DNA from: Bacillota bacterium
GTDB taxonomy: Bacteria; Bacillota; SHA-98; UBA4971
Direction: 5' to 3'
DNA length: 64,000 nucleotides
Assembly: GCA_024653485.1 (NCBI GenBank)
Contig: JANLFY010000004.1
Span: forward strand, 124,001-188,000
Shown: positions 51,837-59,055 of the stretch, one piece after another
Position numbering within the stretch: position 1 is the first letter of the stretch
Layout: every line of letters begins with the position of its first letter
Translations under genes and position numbers: made by a program
Notes under the pieces: model-generated
The model's database searches: none
The model's input: the letters and a program-made list of their open reading frames with translations, nothing else
Told to the model about the DNA's origin: nothing

Positions 51837-52311
51837 TCAAGTATGGACAAGCCGGCTACGCCATCGAAAGACCGAAAGAAGGTAGCCGGCTGCCCGACGC
51901 GGGTCCGATGTGGGACCGAAATGAAGAGTACGCAAGAGGACCGATCGAAAGACGAAGGGTGATAAGGGATCACGGCGTGACACAGCTGCACGGCACCGTC
52001 CGGGTGAAGCAGCGGCTGCGTTACGCCTTGCTTTTTGTGGGCGCTGTGCTGTCAATGACCCGTTGCAACCGCCCATGCCCAGCCGGAAGGCGGCAGGCGC
52101 TCCCGACGCCACACAGGTGCGGCAGCGAAAATCGGGAGCAGAAGAGGCATCTGCTGGCTCCTCTAAAGAACCATGTTTGACCGGGCTGACGGTAGAGTAT
52201 CCCCGGGATGTACAAGTCCGGGACGGGGCACTACTGAAACATTGGGCACCGGCACGCGAGGTCGCCCGAGAGGCAACGCAAGGCACAACAAGCGAGTGGG
52301 AGTGGAGAGAG
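51837..52311. other. Spacer between amino-acid binding protein and permease, 475 bases
   Basis: It begins with a hairpin (51850-51891). The rest includes an in-frame upstream extension of the permease (from 52063) that is low in coding quality and is not accepted. No other gene is supported. Confidence 0.5.
51850..51891 (+). other. Hairpin after amino-acid binding protein gene
   Basis: AGCCGGCTAC (51850-51859) and GTAGCCGGCT (51882-51891) are perfect 10-base arms with a 22-base loop. No T-tract follows. Confidence 0.65.
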
Positions 52312-53007
52312 TTGAACGCTGCCTTTTCATTTCTTTCAGGCATACTGCCCGGGTTCAGATGGGACGTGATCGAGAGGTCGCTTCCCTTTCTCCTGCTGGG
52401 GGCGTGGATGACCCTGCGCCTCACGACGATCTCCATTGCGATCGGAATCATCATTGGAACCTTCGTAGGCATAGCCAGGATATCCAAGACCAAGCTGGTT
52501 TCGTACCTCGCAGCAGTCTACGTGGACTTTCTGCGCGGAACCCCTCTTCTCGTACAGATCTTCATCATTTACATGGGGCTTCCGCAGGTGCTGGGGTTCC
52601 CTGTGCCGCCATACGTTGCCGCCGTCTCCGCAATGAGCATCAACAGCGGAGCCTATGTCGCTGAGATAGTGCGCGCGGGGATTCAGTCGATCCACCGCGG
52701 GCAGATGGAGGCCGCGAGGGCGCTCGGTATGACCTACGTGCAAGCCATGAGGCACGTGATTCTGCCTCAGGCGTTCAGGCGCATAGTCCCCCCGCTCGGG
52801 AACGAGTTCATTGCGCTTCTCAAGGACTCGTCTCTGGTATCCGTGATAGCCATGGAAGAACTTGTAAGAAAAGGCCAGATAGTCATAGGCCGAACTTTCC
52901 GGCCGTTCGAGATTTGGATGATGGTGGCGCTCATGTACCTAATGATGACCTTGACCATCTCACGGCTGGTGGCAGTCACTGAAAGGAAGCTCCACGTGCC
53001 GGGGTAA
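52312..53007 (+). CDS. Amino-acid ABC transporter permease
   Basis: A TTG at 52312 with GGGAG nine bases upstream gives 231 residues, the standard size for this family; a longer frame from 52063 adds 83 residues of poor quality. Five to six membrane segments are visible. FLRGTPLLVQIFIIYMG and EIVRAGIQSIHRGQMEAARALGMT (EAA loop) are diagnostic of His/Glu/Gln-type permeases. It pairs with the binding protein upstream. No ATPase gene follows; the next gene is hpf, so the ATP-binding subunit must be encoded elsewhere or shared. Confidence 0.9.
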   Translation: MNAAFSFLSGILPGFRWDVIERSLPFLLLGAWMTLRLTTISIAIGIIIGTFVGIARISKTKLVSYLAAVYVDFLRGTPLLVQIFIIYMGLPQVLGFPVPPYVAAVSAMSINSGAYVAEIVRAGIQSIHRGQMEAARALGMTYVQAMRHVILPQAFRRIVPPLGNEFIALLKDSSLVSVIAMEELVRKGQIVIGRTFRPFEIWMMVALMYLMMTLTISRLVAVTERKLHVPG

Positions 53008-53228
53008 CTCGTCGCAAGACGAGCCAGCCAGCTAGGGCTTGCGCGCGACGACCGAGGGCGCGGCGGGCTTGTCAGGCGCTGAGCGCTGAGGAGGAGCAAG
53101 GCCGGACGGGCTCGGCCGCAGACTCGAGGGACGTGACGCGAAAGGCTACAGAGCAGGATTTCCCTACGCAGGAGGGAATACTATACATGGAAGCCTTACG
53201 CTCACGAGCCGGAAAGGAGCTGGTCGAG

Positions 53229-53777
53229 ATGGAGATCACCATCAAAGGCAAGAACATGGAAGTCACAAGAGCTCTCCGGGAGTACGCCGAGAAGAAGGTC
53301 GGCAAGATTCAGCGGTTCTTCGAAGGCGATATGGTGGATGCCCAGGTGACCATGGGCATTGAGAAAGGGCTTCACATCGTGGAGGTCACAATGCAGATAA
53401 ACGGTCTGCTCCTCCGGGGCGAGGAGAAGACAGGTGACATGTACGCGTCAGTGGATGGGGCCGTTGACAAGATCGAAAGGCAGATCCGCAAGTACAAGAC
53501 CCGCATCAACCGCCGCCTCCGTCAGATAGGGACGCACCTCGTGGAAGAAGCCTTCGTACCCGAAGGGCCTGGGACGGTGGAGGAAGCCGAGGACGAGGCT
53601 CGAATCGTCAGGACGAAGCGATTCGCGGTGAAACCCATGTCTGTCCAGGAAGCGGTGATGCAGATGGAGCTTCTAGGGCACGACTTCTACGTGTTCTCCA
53701 ACGCCGAGACGGAGGAGGTAAACGTGGTCTACAGGCGCAAGGACGGGAACTACGGCCTGATAGAGCCGGAGTTTTGA
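53229..53777 (+). CDS. hpf: Ribosome hibernation promoting factor, long form
   Basis: ATG 53229 has AAAGGAG ten bases upstream; the 182-residue product is the long-form HPF size. The N-terminal YfiA-type domain (about residues 1-105, MEITIKGKNMEVTRALREYAEKK) binds the 30S subunit, and the C-terminal domain (about 125-182, RTKRFAVKPMSVQEAVMQMELLGHDFYVF) mediates 100S dimer formation. It silences ribosomes in stationary phase. In Bacillota hpf usually precedes secA and prfB; here five or more genes are inserted between. Confidence 0.95.
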   Translation: MEITIKGKNMEVTRALREYAEKKVGKIQRFFEGDMVDAQVTMGIEKGLHIVEVTMQINGLLLRGEEKTGDMYASVDGAVDKIERQIRKYKTRINRRLRQIGTHLVEEAFVPEGPGTVEEAEDEARIVRTKRFAVKPMSVQEAVMQMELLGHDFYVFSNAETEEVNVVYRRKDGNYGLIEPEF

Positions 53778-55069
53778 GTCAGCGTCTCGCCTTCGAGCAT
53801 GAGTGTTCAACTGGCGCGGCTTTCGCGGGCTTCGCGGGAGCCGCGTGTCACATAGCAATCTTCGGGAGTCGCTTGGAACGCCGCACGTCGGGGAGTGATG
53901 CGGTGGGCGCGGTCACGCTGGTCGTGTTCGAGGGAGGAGAACCGAGAAGCGAGGTGGAGGAGCTCGTTGTCGCCGTCAGGAAGGCCGTGGTCCTTGACAA
54001 CCTCGCGAGGTTCGCGTGCCTGCCAGACCTCTCTGGAATCCTGCTATGCACTACCTATGAAGACCTTGCTTCCGCAGCAGCGCGCACGGGAGACAACATC
54101 AAAGTTGAGCTGGTGCCTTCGCGCGGCCGGTTTCATTTCGGGGAGCAGCTGGCCGCGGTCATCAGCAAGCATCGGCTGAAGGCCGTGCTCTATATGGGCG
54201 GCGCGTCGGGTTCCCTCCTCCAAGCTGAAGAGGTATCGGAAGTCGTAGGCGCTCTTGCGCGCGCTGAGACGCTAGTTGTGGCCAACAACGTTTTCTCCAG
54301 CGACATAGTGGGCTTCACGCCAGCGCACGCTGCGGTGCGCCTCGCCGCTGCGCTGCCGCCCTCCGACAACGCTCTTGCCATGGTGTTGTCGAGCGTGCTG
54401 CCGATCACGCGCATGAGTGAGACGGTGGGGACGACGTTTGACGTGGACACGCCGGCAGACGTGGCTGTGCTGAGCTTGCATCCGGCTGCGGGCTCGCACG
54501 TCAGGTCGGTCACAGGCGCGCTTGACCTGGAGCCTGCGCGAGGGCGCCTTCTATCGGCGCTTGATGCCCTTGCGACCCCTCTCGCGGAGATCGCCATCAT
54601 GGGCCGGGTGAACCCCGATGCGGTTTCGTACGTCAATCGCCATCTCCAGTGCAGGACACGGGTGTTCTCGGAAGAACGGGGCATGAAGGCTCTCGGGAGA
54701 CAACACAGCGGGCAGGTTGTGTCCCTGATCGGGTGCTTGGTCGAGCAGGTAGGGTTCGCCGCTCTCACGAAGGCGCTCGAGAGGGTAGCGACCGCGGCCT
54801 TCGTGGATTCCAGGGTCCTTTTCCATCACTTCGGCCTGAGACTCTCGGCGAACGACAGATTCAACTCCGACTTGCTGCGTCCTGGAGATATCGTAAACCA
54901 TGTGGCACGAGAGTTTACAGGATGTGTTCTCGGCGCAAGGGTTCCGGTGGTGCTGGGAGGCCATTGCCTGGTGTCGGGCGGGTTGCGGGCGCTCGTGGAC
55001 GCTGCTGTCCGGCGAGGAAGACAAAAAAGTGACCACTCCCCGGGGTCCAGGCAGGATTCCCATCTATGA
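53774..55069 (+). CDS. Nucleotidyltransferase-like (GT-A/MobA-type) protein of unknown function
   Basis: A TTG start overlaps the hpf stop (TTGA), so the two are coupled. The 431-residue product has GRFHFGEQLAAVISKHRLKAVLYMGGAS near residue 115 and TTFDVDTPADVAVL near residue 220. The second is the (D/N)-x-D-T-P-x-D motif typical of MobA, CofC and IspD-like nucleotidyltransferases. I do not see the N-terminal LAGG-type loop in canonical form. The C-terminal half (after residue 260) is not recognised. It may be a degenerate or specialised member. Function unknown. Confidence 0.5.
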   Translation: MSQRLAFEHECSTGAAFAGFAGAACHIAIFGSRLERRTSGSDAVGAVTLVVFEGGEPRSEVEELVVAVRKAVVLDNLARFACLPDLSGILLCTTYEDLASAAARTGDNIKVELVPSRGRFHFGEQLAAVISKHRLKAVLYMGGASGSLLQAEEVSEVVGALARAETLVVANNVFSSDIVGFTPAHAAVRLAAALPPSDNALAMVLSSVLPITRMSETVGTTFDVDTPADVAVLSLHPAAGSHVRSVTGALDLEPARGRLLSALDALATPLAEIAIMGRVNPDAVSYVNRHLQCRTRVFSEERGMKALGRQHSGQVVSLIGCLVEQVGFAALTKALERVATAAFVDSRVLFHHFGLRLSANDRFNSDLLRPGDIVNHVAREFTGCVLGARVPVVLGGHCLVSGGLRALVDAAVRRGRQKSDHSPGSRQDSHL

Positions 55070-55121
55070 GGTAGAATAGGTTAGGCGTTGGCATAAAGTT
55101 GAAAGCAAGGGAGCCTGTTCT

Positions 55122-56120
55122 ATGGCACCCCAACGAGGGACGCGTCACGAACGCGGCGCTGAAGGCGTTCCGGAGCAGGCGGCCGCTCTCAAGGCGGCTA
55201 TAAGTCAGATATCGGGTGTGGCATCAGTCAGCGTCAGCAGCGATCCTGAGGGCCGCGTGAGTGCCATCGACGTGCTTGTTGAGAAAGGAGTCCAGTCCCG
55301 GCGGATCGTTCGAGACGTGGAGTCTGCATGCGCAGCGCACCTAGGCCGCAGGTTGCCGTCAGAAGCTATCACCATTACCAGGGAGCGCGCCGGGGCCATG
55401 TATGGAAGACGTGCGGGCCTCAGACCAGGGCCTGCGGTCGGCCTGGCCTTGGGCGGAGCGGAGACGGGTGTCTGCAGCGCACCCGCGGGACACGGAGACG
55501 GCGTCCGGGATGACCGGGTGCCTGGGGCAGACGGTGCAGCTTACGCGGTCGTCGGAGGCGAACTCCCGACAAGCCCGGGCACTGAGGTGTCTGCGGTGAA
55601 GAAGTACAGGGTGGTGTCACGGTCCAGTACAGCTGCCGGACGCGCCGAAAGGCCGCCGCGTGGGGGCGGCGAGCGTGAGGGCGGTGAAGATGACGTCCGG
55701 CCTGACCCACGCATAGGCGTGAAACGGTTGGGGGTGAACGTGTACCCTGACCGGATACATGCCATGGTCGAGCTGTCATGCGGCTCCAAGACCTTCGTCG
55801 GTGAGGAGGACGACCTTCCGAACGAACAGAACAGGTTCAGAGTGCCCGCTGCTGCGGCGCTCAAGGCCCTCGACAAGGCGTTCGGAGGGCTCGTGAGCGT
55901 CTCGGTGGACGACATACAGGTATGTCGGCTGTCGGGAAGGAAGACCGCCGTGGTGCTTGCCACCATCGGCTCGCCATGGGGCGATGTGCCTTCTAGCGGT
56001 GCGTCTTACGTAACACGAAGTGAAGAGGAGGCGGTCATAAGGGCTCTCCTTCACGCCGTAAACAGGTGCGTGACTCTCACATACGGAGGAGAGGACTCCT
56101 ACGAGGAAGACGCCGGGTAG
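55122..56120 (+). CDS. Conserved protein of unknown function
   Basis: AGGGAG precedes the ATG; 332 residues. The N-terminal part (about residues 22-85, with ISQISGVASVSVSSDPEGRVSAIDVLVE and RRIVRDVESACAAHLG) resembles an ACT- or BON-like alpha/beta domain found in unnamed Bacillota proteins. The C-terminal part (about 195-325, RIGVKRLGVNVYPDRIHAMVELSCGSKTF) is a second alpha/beta unit with repeated beta-strand pattern. The residues between (85-195) are Gly/Arg/Glu-rich and probably flexible. It precedes the HD-GYP gene, a frequent neighbour in my recollection. No function can be given. Confidence 0.5.
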   Translation: MAPQRGTRHERGAEGVPEQAAALKAAISQISGVASVSVSSDPEGRVSAIDVLVEKGVQSRRIVRDVESACAAHLGRRLPSEAITITRERAGAMYGRRAGLRPGPAVGLALGGAETGVCSAPAGHGDGVRDDRVPGADGAAYAVVGGELPTSPGTEVSAVKKYRVVSRSSTAAGRAERPPRGGGEREGGEDDVRPDPRIGVKRLGVNVYPDRIHAMVELSCGSKTFVGEEDDLPNEQNRFRVPAAAALKALDKAFGGLVSVSVDDIQVCRLSGRKTAVVLATIGSPWGDVPSSGASYVTRSEEEAVIRALLHAVNRCVTLTYGGEDSYEEDAG

Positions 56121-56307
56121 CCCCCAATAGTGTCTCCTCGGGACAACGCACACGCGGCGAGAGAACTGAACATCGTCATCAGCCTTGGAACCCCCCGCCG
56201 GAGAACCGCCAACAGGCCGCTATCGTGGGTTACCGTAGTAACTCTAGGAGCGGCAAAGCGGCCTGGAACAACGCCTTGAGCGGAGAATAGGTCCCGATCC
56301 GAGTTCT

Positions 56308-56327
56308 CCGGGCCAGATCTAGCCCGG
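56308..56327. promoter_or_regulatory. Near-perfect 20-base palindrome
   Basis: CCGGGC (56308-56313) and GCCCGG (56322-56327) flank AGATCT (56315-56320), with a single mismatched pair (C56314/A56321). It lies 35 bases upstream of the small ORF and may be an operator or stem. Confidence 0.4.
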
Positions 56328-56361
56328 CATTTCACAAATGCGAATGGAGGCTGGAAGGCAG

Positions 56362-56436
56362 ATGAAGAACATCGTGAAGGCGATCCTTGCACTTGTGGCG
56401 TTGGTTTTGGCGGGCGGCGGCACGTTCTGGTGGTAA
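56362..56436 (+). CDS. Small hydrophobic peptide, 24 residues
   Basis: ATG with GGAAGG and GGAGG upstream encodes MKNIVKAILALVALVLAGGG followed by TFWW. This is a short basic start, one membrane-spanning stretch and an aromatic end, the layout of small membrane proteins. It is the only such frame in a 420-base gap before the HD-GYP gene. There is no homology I recognise; translation is unproven. Confidence 0.4.
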   Translation: MKNIVKAILALVALVLAGGGTFWW

Positions 56437-56540
56437 GACGTACCAATTCACCGTGTGGGAGACGGGACTCGCGTCACGTGGGACGTCTGCTCATAGGGCG
56501 AAAGCAAGCGTGTATCAGGGGTGGTCATTCCAACTGCTAG

Positions 56541-57941
56541 ATGCTCTGCTTTTCCGTGTTTGCAGTAGCAGATGGAGAAGGTGACCTCCTTTCTGGTACA
56601 ACCACGACGGAGCTGCCCCCGGTGGGGGTTCCCAATAGGATGTTCTTCGAGGTGGGACACATTTTGCGTCAGGGCGTAGACCGCGCGACCGGTCAGCGGG
56701 GTCGCAGCAGCTTGCTCACCATATACATACTCGCTCTTGCAGGTATTGCTGTGATCGTGCTCCTGCTTGTGAGTTCATTCCTGCAAACCCCTTGGTGGCG
56801 TACCTTAGTGTTCTTTGGTGCCTTGTCCGTGGTTGCAGAGTGTTTTCCCGTGCCGCTTCCCCGAGGTGGCGCTGTATCAGTGAGCTTTGCGACCAACTTC
56901 GCCGCCATCCTCCTGTGCGGACCCGGAGCGGCATGGGTCGCGTCTCTCGACGGTCTGGCGAATGTTGTGCGACGACGAGCCAGCCCGGAGAGAGCCACGT
57001 TCAATGTTGCTCAGGTCATAGTGACTGTAGGTGCATCGGGGTTTGCCTACCAGTTTTCAGGCGGTCACATTGGCTTCCCTCAGCTGCCAGACGATGCTAT
57101 GCCGATGCTGTTCAGTGCACTCACGTACTTCCTAGTGAACGCTTCGCTCGTCACCGGGGTTATCTCGGTTTCAGAAGGGACTCCCTTTCGCGTGACCTGG
57201 TCCGGCAACATATCTGGAGTACTAAGGAATTACCTTGCTCTTGCTCCGTTAGGTTTTCTTATCGGTGCAGCGTACCCATACATAGGTATGTTGGGCACGA
57301 CGCTATTCTTCATCCCTCTTGTTCTCGCCCGCTACTCATTCCAAGAGTACATGAAGATGAAGGAGCTGTACGCCGGCACTGTTCGCGGGCTGGCGGCTGC
57401 TCTAGAGGCGAAAGACAAGTACACCCGCGGGCATTCAGACAGGGTGGCCGTTTACTCTGCCGCTATCGCTCGCCAGCTCCACATGGGCGAGAGCGAAGTC
57501 GAGAAGGTTGAGTACACAGGGCTGCTGCATGACATAGGAAAGATCGGCGTTCCCGACGAGCTCCTTTCCAAGTCAGGCCAGCTAAGGACGGACGAGTTCC
57601 AGACGATACAGCAACATCCGGTCACGGGCGCCAGGATCCTCTCCGAGATCAGCTTCCTGAGGGACGTGGCAGCAACGATACGTTGCCATCACGAGCGTCT
57701 CGACGGGCATGGTTACCCGAACGGCCTCACCGAGCGAGACATCCCTTTCCACGCCCGGATTCTTGCTGTGGCCGACGCCTACGACGCCATGACGTCGGAC
57801 AGACCATACCGCCGCGGGTACCCTCCGGAGGAAGCCGTGAGGCGCCTGCTGGCGGGGTCAGGCAAGCAGTTCGATCCGGAGGTGGTCAGGGCCTTTGTCG
57901 AGCACCTCAAGAAGCAGAAGGTGGTAGACGATGCTGGTTGA
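56541..57941 (+). CDS. Membrane-anchored HD-GYP domain phosphodiesterase
   Basis: The 466-residue product has an N-terminal membrane module of about 6-7 helices (residues 58-270) and a C-terminal HD-GYP domain. HDIGKIGVPDELLSK (HD at 330-331) and HHERLDGHGYPNGL (HHE...GYP) are intact, with DAYDAMTSDRPYR following. It should degrade cyclic di-GMP to pGpG or GMP in response to a membrane signal. The start is uncertain: ATG 56640 would drop 33 residues that look non-native. The base composition of the membrane half is lower than that of the HD half. It overlaps the DUF5317 gene by 11 bases. Confidence 0.88.
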   Translation: MLCFSVFAVADGEGDLLSGTTTTELPPVGVPNRMFFEVGHILRQGVDRATGQRGRSSLLTIYILALAGIAVIVLLLVSSFLQTPWWRTLVFFGALSVVAECFPVPLPRGGAVSVSFATNFAAILLCGPGAAWVASLDGLANVVRRRASPERATFNVAQVIVTVGASGFAYQFSGGHIGFPQLPDDAMPMLFSALTYFLVNASLVTGVISVSEGTPFRVTWSGNISGVLRNYLALAPLGFLIGAAYPYIGMLGTTLFFIPLVLARYSFQEYMKMKELYAGTVRGLAAALEAKDKYTRGHSDRVAVYSAAIARQLHMGESEVEKVEYTGLLHDIGKIGVPDELLSKSGQLRTDEFQTIQQHPVTGARILSEISFLRDVAATIRCHHERLDGHGYPNGLTERDIPFHARILAVADAYDAMTSDRPYRRGYPPEEAVRRLLAGSGKQFDPEVVRAFVEHLKKQKVVDDAG

Positions 57942-58539
57942 CACGGCTGTAGCTTCTTTGGTCGTCGGCAAGCTCCGGGGCGGGACGTTATCGAGTCTCG
58001 GGGGAGTTCCGTTCAAGAGAGTTGAGTGCATAGTAGCGTCGCTCGTCATCGAAACCGCCATCGTTGGTTTTGGGCTCCGTGGCACTTCCGTCGTGCGCGC
58101 CGTGGCGCCTTACGCGTTCTTTCTCGGCTACGTTCTGCTCCTTTACGCCATCTGGGAGAACCGCCGTATTCGCTGGATGCCGCTCATTGGGATAGGCGTG
58201 GCGTTGAACTTCCTGGTCATCCTTTGCAACGGTATGCGAATGCCCGTGTCCGCAGATATGTTGGACGCGGTGGGCATGGCGCGGCAGGTTGCCTCGATAG
58301 AGGCGGGGAACGTCCTTACGTACAGACTCATAGACTCAGGCACCCGCTTGTGGCAGCTCGGAGACGTCATCCCCATCGGCTGGCCGTATCCTATCCACCG
58401 AGTCATTAGCGTCGGCGACGTCCTCATGGCCGTCGGCGTATTCCTCCTCATTCAACATGCGATGCTGGCGAATGGAAGCCCGCGGACCCGGCTCGGCCGT
58501 CGAGCCGGCACACTGGGGCGAACCTGGCGCCGCAGCTGA
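57931..58539 (+). CDS. DUF5317 family membrane protein
   Basis: The start lies 11 bases inside the HD-GYP gene, so the two are coupled. The 202-residue product has five to six hydrophobic segments and the block NGMRMPVSADML, then GDVIPIGWPYPIHRVISVGDVLMAVGVFLLIQ, which is the DUF5317 signature. The family is common in Bacillota next to HD-GYP genes; its role is unknown. The C-terminus is Arg-rich. Confidence 0.8.
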   Translation: MLVDTAVASLVVGKLRGGTLSSLGGVPFKRVECIVASLVIETAIVGFGLRGTSVVRAVAPYAFFLGYVLLLYAIWENRRIRWMPLIGIGVALNFLVILCNGMRMPVSADMLDAVGMARQVASIEAGNVLTYRLIDSGTRLWQLGDVIPIGWPYPIHRVISVGDVLMAVGVFLLIQHAMLANGSPRTRLGRRAGTLGRTWRRS

Positions 58540-59055
58540 ATCCCATCATTGGCAGATCCCATCATTGGCAGAAAGTGCGTCTCCAGATCACCCGACTCTC
58601 GCCCATGGACTTCGTGGCCGCTTGTGGACGCTTGTGGCGGGACCGCCCGCCTGGCGTGAGGTTGCTGCACCGGCGCGTGGATGGTATAATTATCTCGCGC
58701 TCAGGGGACCTCGCTGCGCGAGCGGCGACGCCTCTGGCGTTAGCTTGTGCGGGTGCGAATGCCGTCAAGCGGGCGCCTCGCGGCAGCAAGGCGCCGGATG
58801 GACACTACACGCCTGCCGGGGGCGAAGATAGCGGCCTGCCGCTCTGACGAGCCGTTCCAAAGGACGCCGCCGCTTCGCGCGACGGTGGGGTTCCGAGAAG
58901 CCGCCTCCAAGAGGGCGGCCCACGAATGCACCCACGAACGCGTTGGACAGGACCGGCTAAGCGTTGAGGCACCGGACCCTGAGGCGTTGCAGCGCATTTC
59001 GCTGGACATTACGACTTGACGGGTATGTGGGCTGGATTGAAAGAAGGGAAGACTG
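58540..59055. other. Intergenic region before secA, 516 bases
   Basis: A promoter lies at 58662-58690. A 90-codon frame (58747-59019) after it is not accepted as a gene. No riboswitch or secretion-arrest leader was recognised. Confidence 0.5.
58662..58690 (+). promoter_or_regulatory. Promoter upstream of secA
   Basis: TTGCTG (58662-58667) and TATAAT (58685-58690) are spaced 17 bases. It would give secA a leader of about 360 bases. Confidence 0.75.

Larger units (their letters stand above)
56121..56540. other. Gene-poor region, 420 bases, with palindrome and small ORF
   Basis: It contains a 20-base near-palindrome (56308-56327) and a possible 24-residue ORF (56362-56436). A c-di-GMP riboswitch was looked for because an HD-GYP gene follows, but no match was seen. 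Confidence 0.5.

Noticed and set aside
52063-52311. N-terminal extension of the amino-acid permease
   Set aside because: It adds 83 residues with no family match; a TTG at 52312 with a ribosome binding site gives the normal length.
56121-56360. c-di-GMP riboswitch before the HD-GYP gene
   Set aside because: Neither the class I nor class II conserved core was found.
58747-59019. 90-codon frame after the secA promoter
   Set aside because: Basic, low-complexity composition, no recognisable motif, and weak start. A secretion-arrest leader was considered but there is no signal-like segment.
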